From the NCBI RefSeq assembly GCF_017744435.1, contig NZ_JAGIBG010000002.1:124001-188000 (forward strand): a stretch of DNA of 64,000 bases, written 5' to 3'. The translations under genes were made by a program, and so were the position numbers. The stretch is from Pseudomonas sp. Its GTDB lineage: Bacteria > Pseudomonadota > Gammaproteobacteria > Pseudomonadales > Pseudomonadaceae. This document shows, piece after piece, positions 10,125 through 19,408 of the stretch. Below the pieces are notes generated by a model that did not search any database, was not told the origin of the DNA, and saw only the letters and a list, made by a program, of their open reading frames with translations. The first letter of the stretch is position 1. Every line of letters starts with the position of its first letter.

Positions 10125-10594
10125 CACGCCTCCACCTTGTAGTGCCCGCTCTTGCCGCCGACTTTTTCCAGCAGGCGCACCTGCTCGATGACCATGCCCT
10201 TGTCCACCGCCTTGCACATGTCGTAGATCGTCAGCGCAGCGACGCTGGCGGCGGTCAGTGCTTCCATCTCGACGCCGGTCTGCCCGGCCAGCTTGCAGCG
10301 GGCGACGATATGCACCGCATCTGCGCCGTCGGCGCTCAGTTCGACCTTGACGCTGGTCAGCATCAGCGGGTGGCACAACGGGATCAGGTCACTGGTCTTC
10401 TTCGCCGCCTGGATACCGGCAATACGCGCCACAGCGAATACATCGCCCTTGGGATGCTCGCCGTCGACGATCATCTGCAAGGTCTGCGGCAACATGCGCA
10501 CCCGCGCTTCGGCCACGGCCTCGCGCTCGGTCACGGCCTTTTCAGTGACGTCGACCATGTTGGCGCGCCCCTGGGAATCAAGATGAGTCAGCAC
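10124..10594 (-). CDS. moaC: Cyclic pyranopterin monophosphate synthase MoaC
   Basis: The protein (156 residues) reads [20 protein letters not shown], matching the MoaC N-terminus, and contains [15 protein letters not shown], the active-site segment, followed by [22 protein letters not shown] and [20 protein letters not shown]. MoaC forms cyclic pyranopterin monophosphate from the MoaA product. I chose the GTG start at 10594 because AGGAG lies eight bases upstream and the family begins at LTH; an internal ATG (MVDV) would lose conserved residues. No moaA is in the window. Confidence 0.93.
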   Translation of the reverse strand: MLTHLDSQGRANMVDVTEKAVTEREAVAEARVRMLPQTLQMIVDGEHPKGDVFAVARIAGIQAAKKTSDLIPLCHPLMLTSVKVELSADGADAVHIVARCKLAGQTGVEMEALTAASVAALTIYDMCKAVDKGMVIEQVRLLEKVGGKSGHYKVEA

Positions 10595-10671
10595 TGCTCT
10601 GCTCCTGTGAAGGGAACAGAGAGTGTAAACCCGTGGGTCAGGTTTGAGCAGTGGAATGTGTCGGCAGGTCA

Positions 10672-10764
10672 GGCCTCTTCGCGGGCACGCCCGCTCCCAC
10701 AGGATCTCCACTGCCTCGAATCAAGTGGAAGTCCTGTGGGAGCGGGCGTGCCCGCGAAAAGGCC
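10672..10764. repeat. REP doublet (REPIN) between phoH and moaC
   Basis: Facing REP units with inner stems GGGCACGCCC and GGGCGTGCCC and outer arms GGCCTCTTCGCGGG and CCCGCGAAAAGGCC. It sits directly downstream of the phoH-like gene on the reverse strand and upstream of moaC. Confidence 0.85.
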
Positions 10765-10792
10765 GGGCAGCGATCTGCCCGGCTGAACAGCT

Positions 10793-12187
10793 TTACAGGT
10801 GAGACTCGGCGTACTCGGCCAGCACCGAACGTGGCACACCCTGCAGGGTGATGTGCACGCCATGGGGGAAGTCCTTGAAGCGCTCGGTCAGGTAGGTCAG
10901 GCCCGAGCTGGTCGCGGACAGGTAAGGCGTGTCGATCTGTGCCAGGTTGCCCAGGCACACCACCTTCGAACCAGAGCCGGCCCGGGTGATGATGGTTTTC
11001 ATCTGGTGCGGCGTGAGGTTCTGGCATTCATCGATCAGGATCAGGCTCTGCTGGAAGCTGCGCCCACGGATGTAGTTCAGCGACTTGAACTGCAGCGGCA
11101 CGCGCTCGAGGATGTACTCGACGCTGCCGTGGGTGCTTTCATCGTCCATGTGCAAGGCTTCGAGGTTATCGGTGATGGCGCCCAGCCAAGGCTCCATCTT
11201 TTCCGCCTCGGTGCCCGGCAGGAAGCCGATCTCCTGGTCCAGCCCCTGTACGCTGCGGGTGGCGATGATGCGCCGGTAGCGCTTGCTGACCATGGTCTGC
11301 TCGATGGCTGCGGCCAGGGCCAGGATGGTCTTGCCGGAGCCGGCAGCGCCGGTCAGGTTGACCAGGTGGATATCCGGGTCGAGCAAGGCGAACAGCGCCA
11401 GGCTCTGATGAATGTCCCTTGGCTTCAGGCCCCAGGCCTCCTGATGCAGCAATGGCTCCTGGTGCAGGTCGAGCAACAGCAGTTCATCGTTACGAATACC
11501 TTTTACCCAGCCGACAAAACCTTGCTCGTCGATGATGAACTCATTGATGTGCACGGCGGGCAGGTTGTCGATCATCTGCACCCGATGCCAGGTGCGACCA
11601 CGCTCCTGGCGGGTATCGACCTTGCTGACCCGGTCCCAGAACGAGCCGGTGACCGAGTGATAGCCCTTGGAAAGCAAGGAAACGTCGTCGACCAGCTGGT
11701 CGGTGCTGTAGTCCTCGGCCGCGATCCCGCAGGCGCGCGCTTTCAGGCGCATGTTGATGTCTTTGGTGACCAGCACCACGTCCAGGTCGGTGCGCCGGGT
11801 CCGTACGTCGAGCAGGGTGTTGATGATGATGTTGTCGTTGAGGTTTTCCGGCAGCAACTTGCTGGGCTCGTTGCGCGGGCTCATCAGGATCGACAGGAAC
11901 CCCTTGGGCCCGCTCTTGCCGCGCTGGATCGGCACGCCCTGCTCGACATCGCTGGGCGAAGCGTCACCGAGGGTCTGGTCGATCAGGCGGATGGCCTGGC
12001 GACATTCGGCGGCGATGGTCTGTTTACCGGTCTTGAGCTTGTCGAGTTCCTCCAGCACCGTCATCGGAATGGCGACGTGATGCTCCTCGAAGTTGAGTAA
12101 TGCGTTGGGGTCGTGAATCAGGACGTTGGTATCGAGCACATAGAGGATTGGCTTGCTGGAGGAAGGGTTGCGTCCTTGGTCATCCAT
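10793..12187 (-). CDS. PIN domain-PhoH family ATPase
   Basis: The 464-residue protein joins an N-terminal PIN nuclease-like domain (ILYVLDTNVLIHDPNALL near residue 14, with the conserved Asp of PIN active sites) to a C-terminal PhoH-type P-loop ATPase. Walker A is GAAGSGKTILAL and Walker B is LILIDECQNLTP; RAGSGSKVVCLGNLAQID follows. This is the PhoH2/YlaK-like arrangement, for which RNA unwinding and cleavage has been reported in mycobacteria. The gene stands alone between the deacetylase-like gene and moaCDE. Its phosphate regulation is not implied by the name. The N-terminal segment MDDQGRNPSSSKP before the PIN fold is probably flexible. Confidence 0.88.
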   Translation of the reverse strand: MDDQGRNPSSSKPILYVLDTNVLIHDPNALLNFEEHHVAIPMTVLEELDKLKTGKQTIAAECRQAIRLIDQTLGDASPSDVEQGVPIQRGKSGPKGFLSILMSPRNEPSKLLPENLNDNIIINTLLDVRTRRTDLDVVLVTKDINMRLKARACGIAAEDYSTDQLVDDVSLLSKGYHSVTGSFWDRVSKVDTRQERGRTWHRVQMIDNLPAVHINEFIIDEQGFVGWVKGIRNDELLLLDLHQEPLLHQEAWGLKPRDIHQSLALFALLDPDIHLVNLTGAAGSGKTILALAAAIEQTMVSKRYRRIIATRSVQGLDQEIGFLPGTEAEKMEPWLGAITDNLEALHMDDESTHGSVEYILERVPLQFKSLNYIRGRSFQQSLILIDECQNLTPHQMKTIITRAGSGSKVVCLGNLAQIDTPYLSATSSGLTYLTERFKDFPHGVHITLQGVPRSVLAEYAESHL

Positions 12188-12469
12188 ACTCGGTCACCTT
12201 ATGTCGAAGCCACACGGCACGCTCTGTAGTGCGCCGCAGAGTGACCGCCGTTCTCCCCGTATCCGCGTTGCTACGGGCGGGAAGCGTACCTGGCAAGGTG
12301 GGGTGGATGACGCCACCTGTGCTGCAGGAATCGGCTGTCTGGTTTCTTCATACCGCAAAAACGATGACCGAAAAAAGCATTTTTACGAGATTTTGAAGTT
12401 TATTTTTCCGATTGACGAAGAGCGCTTGGCGGCAACGCCAGACGAGACTACAGTCAAAAGTCATACCCT

Positions 12470-13597
12470 CTATTCGCGATAAGCGTAATCACGGCAGCCT
12501 TCCCAGCCGATCCCGCTCTGCACCGTGTTGCGCAGCACCCACTCGACCGCCGGCTGCGCCTTGGGCAGGCTGTCGTGGAACTGGATCACCCCCTTTCGCC
12601 ATAGCAGCATCAAGGTCACCACCCGCTGGGCCGAAGCGTCGGCAGTCAGCGGGCCATCATCCTGAGCGTCGATATCCCATAGCGAAACCCGCAGCTGCTG
12701 GCTGGCCATGAACGCTTCACCGTCAGTTCGGCGCTGGCCATAGGGCGGGCGGAACAGCGGCACGTATTGTTCCGGCAGGTCGGCCTGGACCCGCGCCTGG
12801 GCACGCCTGATCGAATCCTGCCAGCCCTGCCACTGGGCGTGGGAGCGATATTCCCAACCCTGAATGCCCACGCATTGGCCGGCGTAGAGCTGCGCCAGCG
12901 CATTGGCCGCGCCGGTATCACGCCGCTGCTGCAGGCGATTGCCCAAGACAAAGAAGGTGCCCTGCAGCTTCTGCTTGCGCAGGTACTCGGTGAGCGCATC
13001 GGTGCTGCCACCATCGGGCCCCGGGCCACCGACGAAGGTCAGCAGGAACATGCGGTCGTTCAGTTCATCGCCATTGCGCTCGCGACTGGACAGCCGTTCG
13101 ACCTCGCTGCTGGTCTGCGGCAACAACGCGGCCTTGCGCAGTTGCTCATCCAGATAACGCATATGGAACTGATGGCTGGGCTCGATCCAACCGGTATAGA
13201 ACGTGCCGACATCGGTGGCGAATGTCGCTGCCTTGGTGCGCAAGTCGGCCATGGACTCGAGCAGGTAGCAGAATGAGGCATCCTGCTCGCAGCTGCGCTG
13301 CGCCTGCTGGTAGCCCTGCCACAACCGCTGCCACATCTGCGCGCGCACGGCGCGGATCTTCTGCAGGTTGATCTGCCGCAGGCCCAATCGCGCTGCCAGC
13401 GCGCCATCATCGAGCAGCTCGCTTTCATGCAGCACCCGGGCAAACGACAGGATCTCGGCCAGCGAGGCGACGTCGAACAGCACCGGGCTGTCCAGCTGCT
13501 CGGGCCACTGGCTGCGGTCCAGGCTGGCCGGGGGCATGGGGGCAGCCTGGGCGGCCAGGCTCAACAAGGTGGCCAGCAAGGCCCCGGCAATGCGCAC
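12470..13597 (-). CDS. Polysaccharide deacetylase (NodB)-like protein with degenerate metal site
   Basis: The 375-residue protein has a signal peptide (VRIAGALLATLLSLAAQAAP), an N-terminal helical region of about 150 residues and a C-terminal NodB-like domain. The later NodB motifs are recognisable: RPPYGQRRTD, LWDIDAQDD and VIQFHDSLP. The first motif, normally TFDDGP, reads TFVGGPGPDGG, and the HxxxH position reads GIQGWEYRSH, so most residues of the Asp-His-His metal triad are lost. It may bind rather than deacetylate glycans. The GTG start at 13597 is chosen because GGAGAGAG lies just upstream and the signal peptide then begins cleanly. It lies close to the alginate operon but is transcribed away from it. 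Confidence 0.75.
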   Translation of the reverse strand: MRIAGALLATLLSLAAQAAPMPPASLDRSQWPEQLDSPVLFDVASLAEILSFARVLHESELLDDGALAARLGLRQINLQKIRAVRAQMWQRLWQGYQQAQRSCEQDASFCYLLESMADLRTKAATFATDVGTFYTGWIEPSHQFHMRYLDEQLRKAALLPQTSSEVERLSSRERNGDELNDRMFLLTFVGGPGPDGGSTDALTEYLRKQKLQGTFFVLGNRLQQRRDTGAANALAQLYAGQCVGIQGWEYRSHAQWQGWQDSIRRAQARVQADLPEQYVPLFRPPYGQRRTDGEAFMASQQLRVSLWDIDAQDDGPLTADASAQRVVTLMLLWRKGVIQFHDSLPKAQPAVEWVLRNTVQSGIGWEGCRDYAYRE

Positions 13598-13734
13598 GAT
13601 CGCTCTCTCCGTGACAGCCAAAACGCGCACTATAACGCCTGCTTCGGCGATGGTCTGTGACTATTGTCGCCATAGTTTGGCGTTACCGGCCGCGATCCGT
13701 AGAATTCCCCGCAACGATTTCAGGAGCCGACCCG

Positions 13735-14514
13735 ATGCTGACGGTGATTTCCCCCGCCAAGACCCTCGACTACGACACCGCGCCGGTGACCGAGCGCTTC
13801 ACCCTGCCGCAATACCTGGACGATTCCCAGGAACTGATCCTGCAGCTGCGCGACCTGTCGCCGGCGCAGATCAGCGAGCTGATGCACCTGTCCGACAAGC
13901 TCGCCGGCCTCAATGCTGCGCGCTTCGGCAGCTGGACCCCGGATTTCACCCCGGCCAACGCCAAGCAGGCGCTGCTGGCGTTCAAAGGTGACGTGTACAC
14001 CGGCCTGGATGCCGAAACCCTCGGCGAGGACGACTTCAGCTACGCCCAGGAGCACTTGCGCATGCTCTCCGGCCTGTACGGCCTGCTGCGCCCGCTCGAC
14101 CTGATGCAGCCCTACCGCCTGGAAATGGGCACCAAGCTGGCCAATGCCCGCGGCAAGGACCTGTATGCCTTCTGGGGCACGCGCATCAGCGAATGGCTGA
14201 ACCAGGCGCTGGCCGACCAGGGCGACGACCTGCTGCTGAACCTGGCCAGCAACGAGTACTTCAGCGCGGTGAAACGCAGCGCGCTCAAGGGCCGGGTGAT
14301 CAACGTCGACTTCAAGGACCTGAAAAACGGCCAGTACAAGATCATCAGCTTCTACGCCAAGAAGGCTCGCGGCATGATGAGCCGCTTCGTGATCCAGGAA
14401 CGGGTCAACGACCCGGAGCAGCTCAAGCAGTTCGACGTGCAGGGCTACTACTACAGTGCCGAGCAGTCCAAGCCGGATCACCTCGTTTTCCTGCGCGATC
14501 ATCCTGCCGAGTAA
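13735..14514 (+). CDS. yaaA: YaaA family protein (peroxide stress / DNA-binding)
   Basis: The 259-residue protein starts [17 protein letters not shown], the strongly conserved YaaA (DUF328) N-terminus, and contains [40 protein letters not shown] and [12 protein letters not shown], all family signatures. In E. coli YaaA is an OxyR-regulated cytoplasmic protein that limits intracellular free iron during hydrogen peroxide stress and has a DNA-binding fold. The ATG at 13735 is preceded by CAGGAGCCGACCCG. It ends just before a perfect REP-derived palindrome. Confidence 0.93.
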   Translation: MLTVISPAKTLDYDTAPVTERFTLPQYLDDSQELILQLRDLSPAQISELMHLSDKLAGLNAARFGSWTPDFTPANAKQALLAFKGDVYTGLDAETLGEDDFSYAQEHLRMLSGLYGLLRPLDLMQPYRLEMGTKLANARGKDLYAFWGTRISEWLNQALADQGDDLLLNLASNEYFSAVKRSALKGRVINVDFKDLKNGQYKIISFYAKKARGMMSRFVIQERVNDPEQLKQFDVQGYYYSAEQSKPDHLVFLRDHPAE

Positions 14515-14523
14515 ACCTGTAAC

Positions 14524-14555
14524 GGCCTCTTCGCGGGTTTACCCGCGAAGAGGCC
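14524..14555. repeat. Collapsed REP palindrome (outer halves only), possible yaaA terminator
   Basis: A perfect palindrome has 15-base arms GGCCTCTTCGCGGGT / ACCCGCGAAGAGGCC and only TT between them. It contains two REP heads joined through the inner stem and lacks the GCTCCCACAGG tails. It begins 10 bases after the yaaA stop and could end its transcript, although no T run follows. Confidence 0.85.
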
Positions 14556-14672
14556 AGCAGCCGTAATCAATCCCTCCCGCCCTGCAATGGGGCAAGCTTC
14601 AAAGCGCCACTACGTCATTATCCCAACGCCAAAAAACCAACACCCATCGCTTTATCGCCAAACGCCATAAGA

Positions 14673-14681
14673 CCGTTCGTA
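14673..14681 (+). promoter_or_regulatory. Candidate AlgR binding site
   Basis: CCGTTCGTA matches the known AlgR site CCGTTCGTC at eight of nine positions. It lies about 180-200 bases upstream of the candidate AlgU promoter, consistent with AlgR acting from afar on algD, though closer than the far sites in P. aeruginosa. Confidence 0.55.
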
Positions 14682-14848
14682 CTTTTTTGACGAATTTTGA
14701 AAAATATTTTTTCATGGTGGCATAACAACACTTCGCTTCAGTCTCGTCCTTTATAACCGGGGGTGAAACTCTGCCGTGCTATCAATTTGAAAGTATTTAC
14801 CACTGAAAAATTATTTAGAAATCTTTCATCGAAGCGGAACCCGCTCAG

Positions 14849-14876
14849 GAACTTCTGCTGCGACCCATCGCTCATA
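14849..14876 (+). promoter_or_regulatory. Candidate AlgU (sigma-22/RpoE-type) promoter of algD
   Basis: The -35 element GAACTT (14849-14854) is followed after 17 bases by TCATA (14872-14876). The P. aeruginosa algD promoter, recalled as GAACTT-N17-TCCTA, has the same spacing and near-identical boxes. A start site near 14883 would give a leader of about 435 nt. Confidence 0.7.
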
Positions 14877-14996
14877 GTGCCGTAACGAATTTCCTGCCCA
14901 TGGGGTGTGAGAGATGACTTACAGATGACAACCGGCAGGTGACTAACACCCGCCCCATAAAGTTAGACCGGTGCAACGGGTTCCCCCGAAGGCCCC

Positions 14997-15009
14997 GTCC
15001 ATGGAGGAC
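14997..15009 (+). promoter_or_regulatory. Candidate RsmA/CsrA hairpin in algD leader
   Basis: GTCC-ATGGA-GGAC forms a four-bp stem with ATGGA in the loop. The loop matches the ANGGA motif that RsmA/CsrA proteins bind. It lies about 310 nt before the algD start codon, so it would more likely affect RNA folding or stability than cover the ribosome-binding site directly. Confidence 0.4.
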
Positions 15010-15319
15010 AGACGCGCCCCTTACAATACGTCCTAGTGGTTGATTTCAAAGGATTTTTCCACTTGAAAGAACAAGCACAGCAGTGCGCCAAGTAGCGCTT
15101 TGCAATAAAGACGGCTGCATTACAGGGCACGCCTTTTAAATACTGGCTAATTACTGCCAACTTTTAGTGCACAACTTTGTGCGCGACGGATTTATTCATG
15201 CCTGCGCTCGGCGAAGTGAGCAATTCGCCATGGGTCCGTGCGCCCGAAAACTGTTGTTAATCAACCCAGTCCGGCTCTTCCCGGAAGAGCTGGCGTGATA
15301 AACACATGAGGTGATAGCG

Positions 15320-16636
15320 ATGCGTATCAGCATCTTTGGTTTGGGTTATGTGGGTGCGGTCTGTGCAGGCTGCCTGACGGCGCGAGGCCATGACGTGATT
15401 GGTGTGGACGTGTCCAAGACCAAGATCGACCTGATCAATCAGGGCAAGTCGCCCATCGTCGAACCTGGCCTGGAAGCACTGCTGCAACAAGGCATCGCCA
15501 ACGGCCGCCTGCGTGGCACCACCGACTTCGCCGAGGCCATCCGTGCCAGCGACGTGTCGATGATCTGCGTCGGCACCCCGAGCAAGAAGAACGGCGACCT
15601 GGGCCTGGAATACATCGAGTCGGTGTGCCGCGAAATCGGCTACGTGCTGCGCGACAGCGAGCGCCGCCACACCATCGTGGTCCGCAGCACCGTGCTGCCG
15701 GGCACCGTGAAGAACGTGGTGATCCCGATTCTCGAAGACTGCTCGGGCAAAAAGGCCGGCGTCGACTTCGGCGTAGCCGTGAACCCGGAGTTCCTGCGTG
15801 AAAGCACCGCGATCAAGGACTACGACCAGCCGCCGATGACCGTCATCGGTGAACTGGACAAGGCCAGCGGCGACGTGCTGCAAGCCCTGTACGAAGAACT
15901 CGACGCACCGGTCATCCGCAAGCCGATCGAAGTGGCCGAGATGATCAAGTACACCTGCAACGTGTGGCACGCCACCAAGGTCACCTTCGCCAACGAGATC
16001 GGCAACATTGCCAAGGCTGTCGGCGTGGATGGCCGTGACGTGATGGACGTGGTCTGCCAGGACAAGGTGCTGAACCTGTCGCAGTACTACATGCGCCCTG
16101 GCTTCGCCTTTGGTGGCTCGTGCCTGCCGAAAGACGTACGCGCCCTCACCTACCGCGCCGCTTCCCTCGATGTACGCGCACCGCTGCTCGACTCGCTGAT
16201 GCGCAGCAATGAATCGCAGGTGCAGAACGCCTTCGAACTGATCGAAGCCCACGACAAGCGCAAGGTCGCCCTGCTCGGCCTGAGCTTCAAGGCCGGCACC
16301 GACGACCTGCGTGAGAGCCCACTGGTGGAACTGGCCGAGCGCCTGATCGGCAAGGGCTACCAACTGGATATCTACGACGAGAACGTCGAGTACGCCCGCG
16401 TCCACGGGGCGAACAAAGAGTACATCGAGTCGAAGATTCCGCACGTCTCGTCGCTGCTCAACGCCGACTTCCAGAAGGTCATTGCCAACGCCGACATCAT
16501 CGTCCTGGGCAACCGTGACGAGCAGTTCCGCGCCCTTGCCGAGCAAGCGCCGGCCGGCAAGCAGGTGATTGACCTGGTCGGCTTCATGAGCAAGCCGACC
16601 TGCACCACCAGCCGCACCGAAGGCATCTGCTGGTAA
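15320..16636 (+). CDS. algD: GDP-mannose 6-dehydrogenase AlgD
   Basis: The 438-residue cytoplasmic enzyme oxidises GDP-mannose to GDP-mannuronate with two NAD, the committed step of alginate synthesis. The NAD fold is at the N-terminus ([17 protein letters not shown], GxGxxG), and the catalytic Cys is residue 268 in [15 protein letters not shown], the same number as in P. aeruginosa. A C-terminal domain for sugar nucleotide binding follows ([17 protein letters not shown]). The ATG at 15320 has GAGGTG upstream; a GTG three codons earlier is also open but has no better site. It is the first gene of the alginate operon. Confidence 0.97.
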   Translation: MRISIFGLGYVGAVCAGCLTARGHDVIGVDVSKTKIDLINQGKSPIVEPGLEALLQQGIANGRLRGTTDFAEAIRASDVSMICVGTPSKKNGDLGLEYIESVCREIGYVLRDSERRHTIVVRSTVLPGTVKNVVIPILEDCSGKKAGVDFGVAVNPEFLRESTAIKDYDQPPMTVIGELDKASGDVLQALYEELDAPVIRKPIEVAEMIKYTCNVWHATKVTFANEIGNIAKAVGVDGRDVMDVVCQDKVLNLSQYYMRPGFAFGGSCLPKDVRALTYRAASLDVRAPLLDSLMRSNESQVQNAFELIEAHDKRKVALLGLSFKAGTDDLRESPLVELAERLIGKGYQLDIYDENVEYARVHGANKEYIESKIPHVSSLLNADFQKVIANADIIVLGNRDEQFRALAEQAPAGKQVIDLVGFMSKPTCTTSRTEGICW

Positions 16637-16646
16637 GTGCCAGGCC

Positions 16647-16678
16647 GGGCAGCGGAAGCCTCCCCACTTCCGCTGCCC
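16647..16678 (+). terminator. Strong stem-loop between algD and alg8 (possible attenuator)
   Basis: A 12-bp perfect stem GGGCAGCGGAAG / CTTCCGCTGCCC with an eight-base loop lies 10 bases after the algD stop. The following bases ACCCTTTCCCG give only a weak T run, so partial termination or 3'-end protection is more likely than a full stop. Confidence 0.55.
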
Positions 16679-16701
16679 ACCCTTTCCCGAATTCTCGACG
16701 G

Positions 16702-18192
16702 ATGCTGAACATGCAAAGGCTCCAGACAGTGCTGTTGCAGTGCGCCGGGTGGCTGCTCTACATGAGCCTGCTCATGCTGATCGCCCTGGCCCTGCCAGCC
16801 GATATCTTCGACTCGCAGTCGAAGCACTTCATCTTCCTGGTCGGCGCAGTCGGCATCTGGCGCTATTCCATGGGCGCCACCCATTTCATCCGCGGCATGA
16901 TCTTCCTCTACGGCGTCTACCCGTACCTGCGCCGCAAGGTCCAGAAGATGGGCGATGCCGCCGCGCCGTCGCACGTGTACCTGATGGTCACCAGCTTCCG
17001 TATCGAAGCGCTGACCACCGCCCAGGTGTACAGCTCGGTGATCCGCGAGGCGATCGAATGCGGCTACCCCACCACCGTGGTCTGCTCGCTGGTGGAGATG
17101 TCCGATGAACTGCTGGTGAAGAGCCTGTGGGCCCGCTACAACCCGCCCGCACACGTCAAACTGGATATCGTGCGCATTGCCGGCACCGGCAAGCGCGACG
17201 GCCTGGCCTATGGCTTCCGCGCCATCTCGCGGATGCTGCCGGACGAAAACGCCGTGGTCGCGGTGATCGACGGCGACACCGTGCTCGGCGAAGGCGTGGT
17301 GCGCAAGACCGTGCCGTGGTTCAAGCTGTTCCCCAACGTCGGCGGCCTGACCACCAACGAGTTTTGCGAAGTGCGCGGCGGCTACATCATGAGCGAGTGG
17401 CACAAGCTGCGCTTCGCCCAGCGCCACATCAACATGTGCTCGATGGCCCTGTCCAAGCGCGTGCTGACCATGACCGGGCGCATGTCGATGTTCCGCGCCA
17501 GCGTAGTGACCAACCCCGAGTTCATCGCCGACGTCGAAAGCGACTCGCTGATGCACTGGCGCCTGGGCCGCTTCAAGTTCCTCACCGGTGACGACAAGTC
17601 CAGCTGGTTCAGCCTGATGCGCCTGGGCTACGACACCTTCTACGTGCCGGATGCCGCGATCAACACGGTCGAACACCCGCCGGAGAAGAGCTTCCTCAAG
17701 GCCAGCCGCAAGCTGATGTACCGCTGGTACGGCAACAACCTGCGGCAGAACTCCCGCGCCCTGGGCCTCGGCCTGCAGCGCCTGGGCCTGTTCACCAGCA
17801 TCGTGCTGTTCGACCAGCGCGTGTCGATGTGGACCAGCCTGCTCGGCCTGACCGTGGCGGTGATTGCCAGCCTCAAGTTCGGCATGGCGTTCCTGCTGGT
17901 GTACCTGCTGTGGATCGGCATTACCCGCCTGATCCTCACCATCATGCTGCTGTGCTCCGGCCACAACGTCGGCCCCGCCTACCCGCTGATTCTCTATTAC
18001 AACCAGATCGTCGGCGCGCTGATGAAGATCTACGTGTTCTTCCGCCTCGACAAGCAGTCCTGGACCCGCCAACCGACTGCCCTCAAGCGTGACCTCGCCA
18101 GTTTTCAACAATGGTTCAACACCTGGTCCTCGCGGACCATGACCTTCTCGGCTGCCAGCATCTTCGTCGCTGTGCTGTTCATGGTCGTGTGA
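16702..18192 (+). CDS. alg8: Alginate polymerase glycosyltransferase Alg8
   Basis: The 496-residue inner-membrane family 2 glycosyltransferase polymerises mannuronate from GDP-mannuronate. Membrane segments are visible at about residues 15-33 and 45-70 and again in the C-terminal third ([39 protein letters not shown]). The cytoplasmic catalytic part has [13 protein letters not shown] (DxD), the acceptor-side acid TGDDKSSW, and [16 protein letters not shown], in the place of the QxxRW motif of processive enzymes. A second ATG three codons later ([10 protein letters not shown]) is equally plausible as the start. It works with Alg44. Confidence 0.95.
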   Translation: MLNMQRLQTVLLQCAGWLLYMSLLMLIALALPADIFDSQSKHFIFLVGAVGIWRYSMGATHFIRGMIFLYGVYPYLRRKVQKMGDAAAPSHVYLMVTSFRIEALTTAQVYSSVIREAIECGYPTTVVCSLVEMSDELLVKSLWARYNPPAHVKLDIVRIAGTGKRDGLAYGFRAISRMLPDENAVVAVIDGDTVLGEGVVRKTVPWFKLFPNVGGLTTNEFCEVRGGYIMSEWHKLRFAQRHINMCSMALSKRVLTMTGRMSMFRASVVTNPEFIADVESDSLMHWRLGRFKFLTGDDKSSWFSLMRLGYDTFYVPDAAINTVEHPPEKSFLKASRKLMYRWYGNNLRQNSRALGLGLQRLGLFTSIVLFDQRVSMWTSLLGLTVAVIASLKFGMAFLLVYLLWIGITRLILTIMLLCSGHNVGPAYPLILYYNQIVGALMKIYVFFRLDKQSWTRQPTALKRDLASFQQWFNTWSSRTMTFSAASIFVAVLFMVV

Positions 18193-18229
18193 GCCCAACC
18201 CGGATCGGAACTAACAGGAACAAACCCAG

Positions 18230-19396
18230 ATGAATACCGCCGTGAACGTCAACGTCGTGCATGAGTCCGAAGCCCAGCGCCAACACGCCCGGGTGCGCAT
18301 CCCGGCCAAGCTGCGCTTCCTCGACAAAGAGCGCCAGGCCCACGATGTGAAGGTCGACGACCTCTCCGCCGGTGGCCTGAGCTTCCACACCAAACAGCCA
18401 CTGTCGGTTGGTGAAGTGCTGCGTGGTCGCCTGCAGTTCACGGTCGACAACCTCGGCCTGTCGATGGACATCGAGTTCCAGGTGCGCGGTTACAACAGCG
18501 GCAGCGGCCGTACCGGCGCGCAGTTCCAGAACCTCGAACCCCGCGACATCGCCACCCTGCGCCACATCATCACCACCCACCTGTCGGGTGAACTGATCAC
18601 CGTCGGCGACGTGCTCAGCACCCTGCAGCGCGACAACTTCACCAAGGCCCGCAAGCAGAAGGACGGTGGCTCCGGCCTGTCCGCCTTCGGCCGCCTGAAG
18701 GCGGTGACCGTGACCCTCGGCGTGTTCGTGGTCGGCGTGGCCGCCTTCGGCTTCGTCGCCAAGTCGCTGTACGGCATGTACTTCGTCAGCCATGCCGAAG
18801 CCGGCGTGGTCGCCGTGCCGACCACCACCGTCACCATGCCGCGCGACGGCACCGTCAACAGCCTGGCCGAAACCGGTGGGCAGATCGTCAAGGGCGCGCC
18901 GCTGGCCAGCTTCACCACCAGCATGCTGGACATGCTCAAGGGCAACCTGGACGACTCGCAGCTGGAGCCGGCGAAGATCGAGGAACTGTTCGGCAAGCAG
19001 CTCTCCGGCACCCTCACCAGCCCTTGCGATTGCGTGGTTGCCCGCCAGCTGGTGGATGACGGCCAGTACGCCGCCAAAGGCCAGCCGATCTTCCAGCTGG
19101 TGCCGCGCACCACTACTCCGATGGTCGAGGCACGCTTCAGCTACCGCCAGTTCGACGAGGTCAAGCCCGGCACCCGGGTCAACTTCCAGGTGGCCGGCGA
19201 AGACGAAGTGCGTACCGGCCAGATCGTCAGCAGCGCCAGCCTCAACAGCGATGACCTGGCCTCCGACATCCGCGTGCAGATCAAGCCCGACAGCGCCATG
19301 CCGGCCGAACTGGCCGGCCGCCCGGCCGCGGTCAACAGCGACCGTGGCCCTTCGTTGAACTGGCTGATCGATAAAGCCGTGGCCCGCGGTCTGTAA
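18230..19396 (+). CDS. alg44: Alginate biosynthesis protein Alg44 (PilZ c-di-GMP receptor)
   Basis: The 388-residue protein has an N-terminal cytoplasmic PilZ domain with RxxxR at Arg17-Arg21 (QRQHARVRIP) and the DxSxxG motif at Asp44-Ser46-Gly49 (DDLSAGGLSF), which together bind cyclic-di-GMP. A single membrane segment lies near residues 160-180 (VTLGVFVVGVAAFGFVAKS), followed by a periplasmic HlyD-like domain. In P. aeruginosa c-di-GMP binding to Alg44 switches on Alg8. It is 37 bases downstream of alg8. Confidence 0.95.
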   Translation: MNTAVNVNVVHESEAQRQHARVRIPAKLRFLDKERQAHDVKVDDLSAGGLSFHTKQPLSVGEVLRGRLQFTVDNLGLSMDIEFQVRGYNSGSGRTGAQFQNLEPRDIATLRHIITTHLSGELITVGDVLSTLQRDNFTKARKQKDGGSGLSAFGRLKAVTVTLGVFVVGVAAFGFVAKSLYGMYFVSHAEAGVVAVPTTTVTMPRDGTVNSLAETGGQIVKGAPLASFTTSMLDMLKGNLDDSQLEPAKIEELFGKQLSGTLTSPCDCVVARQLVDDGQYAAKGQPIFQLVPRTTTPMVEARFSYRQFDEVKPGTRVNFQVAGEDEVRTGQIVSSASLNSDDLASDIRVQIKPDSAMPAELAGRPAAVNSDRGPSLNWLIDKAVARGL

Positions 19397-19408
19397 GAGG
19401 ATCCCGTG

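Larger units (their letters stand above)
14556..15319 (+). promoter_or_regulatory. algD upstream regulatory region and long 5' leader
   Basis: No gene is seen in this 760-base, comparatively AT-rich stretch. It holds an AlgR-type site (14673), a candidate AlgU promoter (14849-14876) and a predicted leader of about 435 nt before algD. The leader can form several hairpins: GTCC-ATGGA-GGAC (14997-15009), TTTCAA/TTGAAA around GGA-tttt-TCC (15044-15068) and GCTCTTC-CCG-GAAGAGC (15274-15290). A reverse-strand open frame of 65 codons (14963-15160) shows no recognisable protein and is not called. The general layout, far-upstream AlgR site plus long leader, matches algD of P. aeruginosa. Confidence 0.7.

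Noticed and set aside
14963..15160. 65-codon reverse-strand gene in the algD leader
   Set aside because: No recognisable protein and no ribosome-binding site; it lies across the structured leader.
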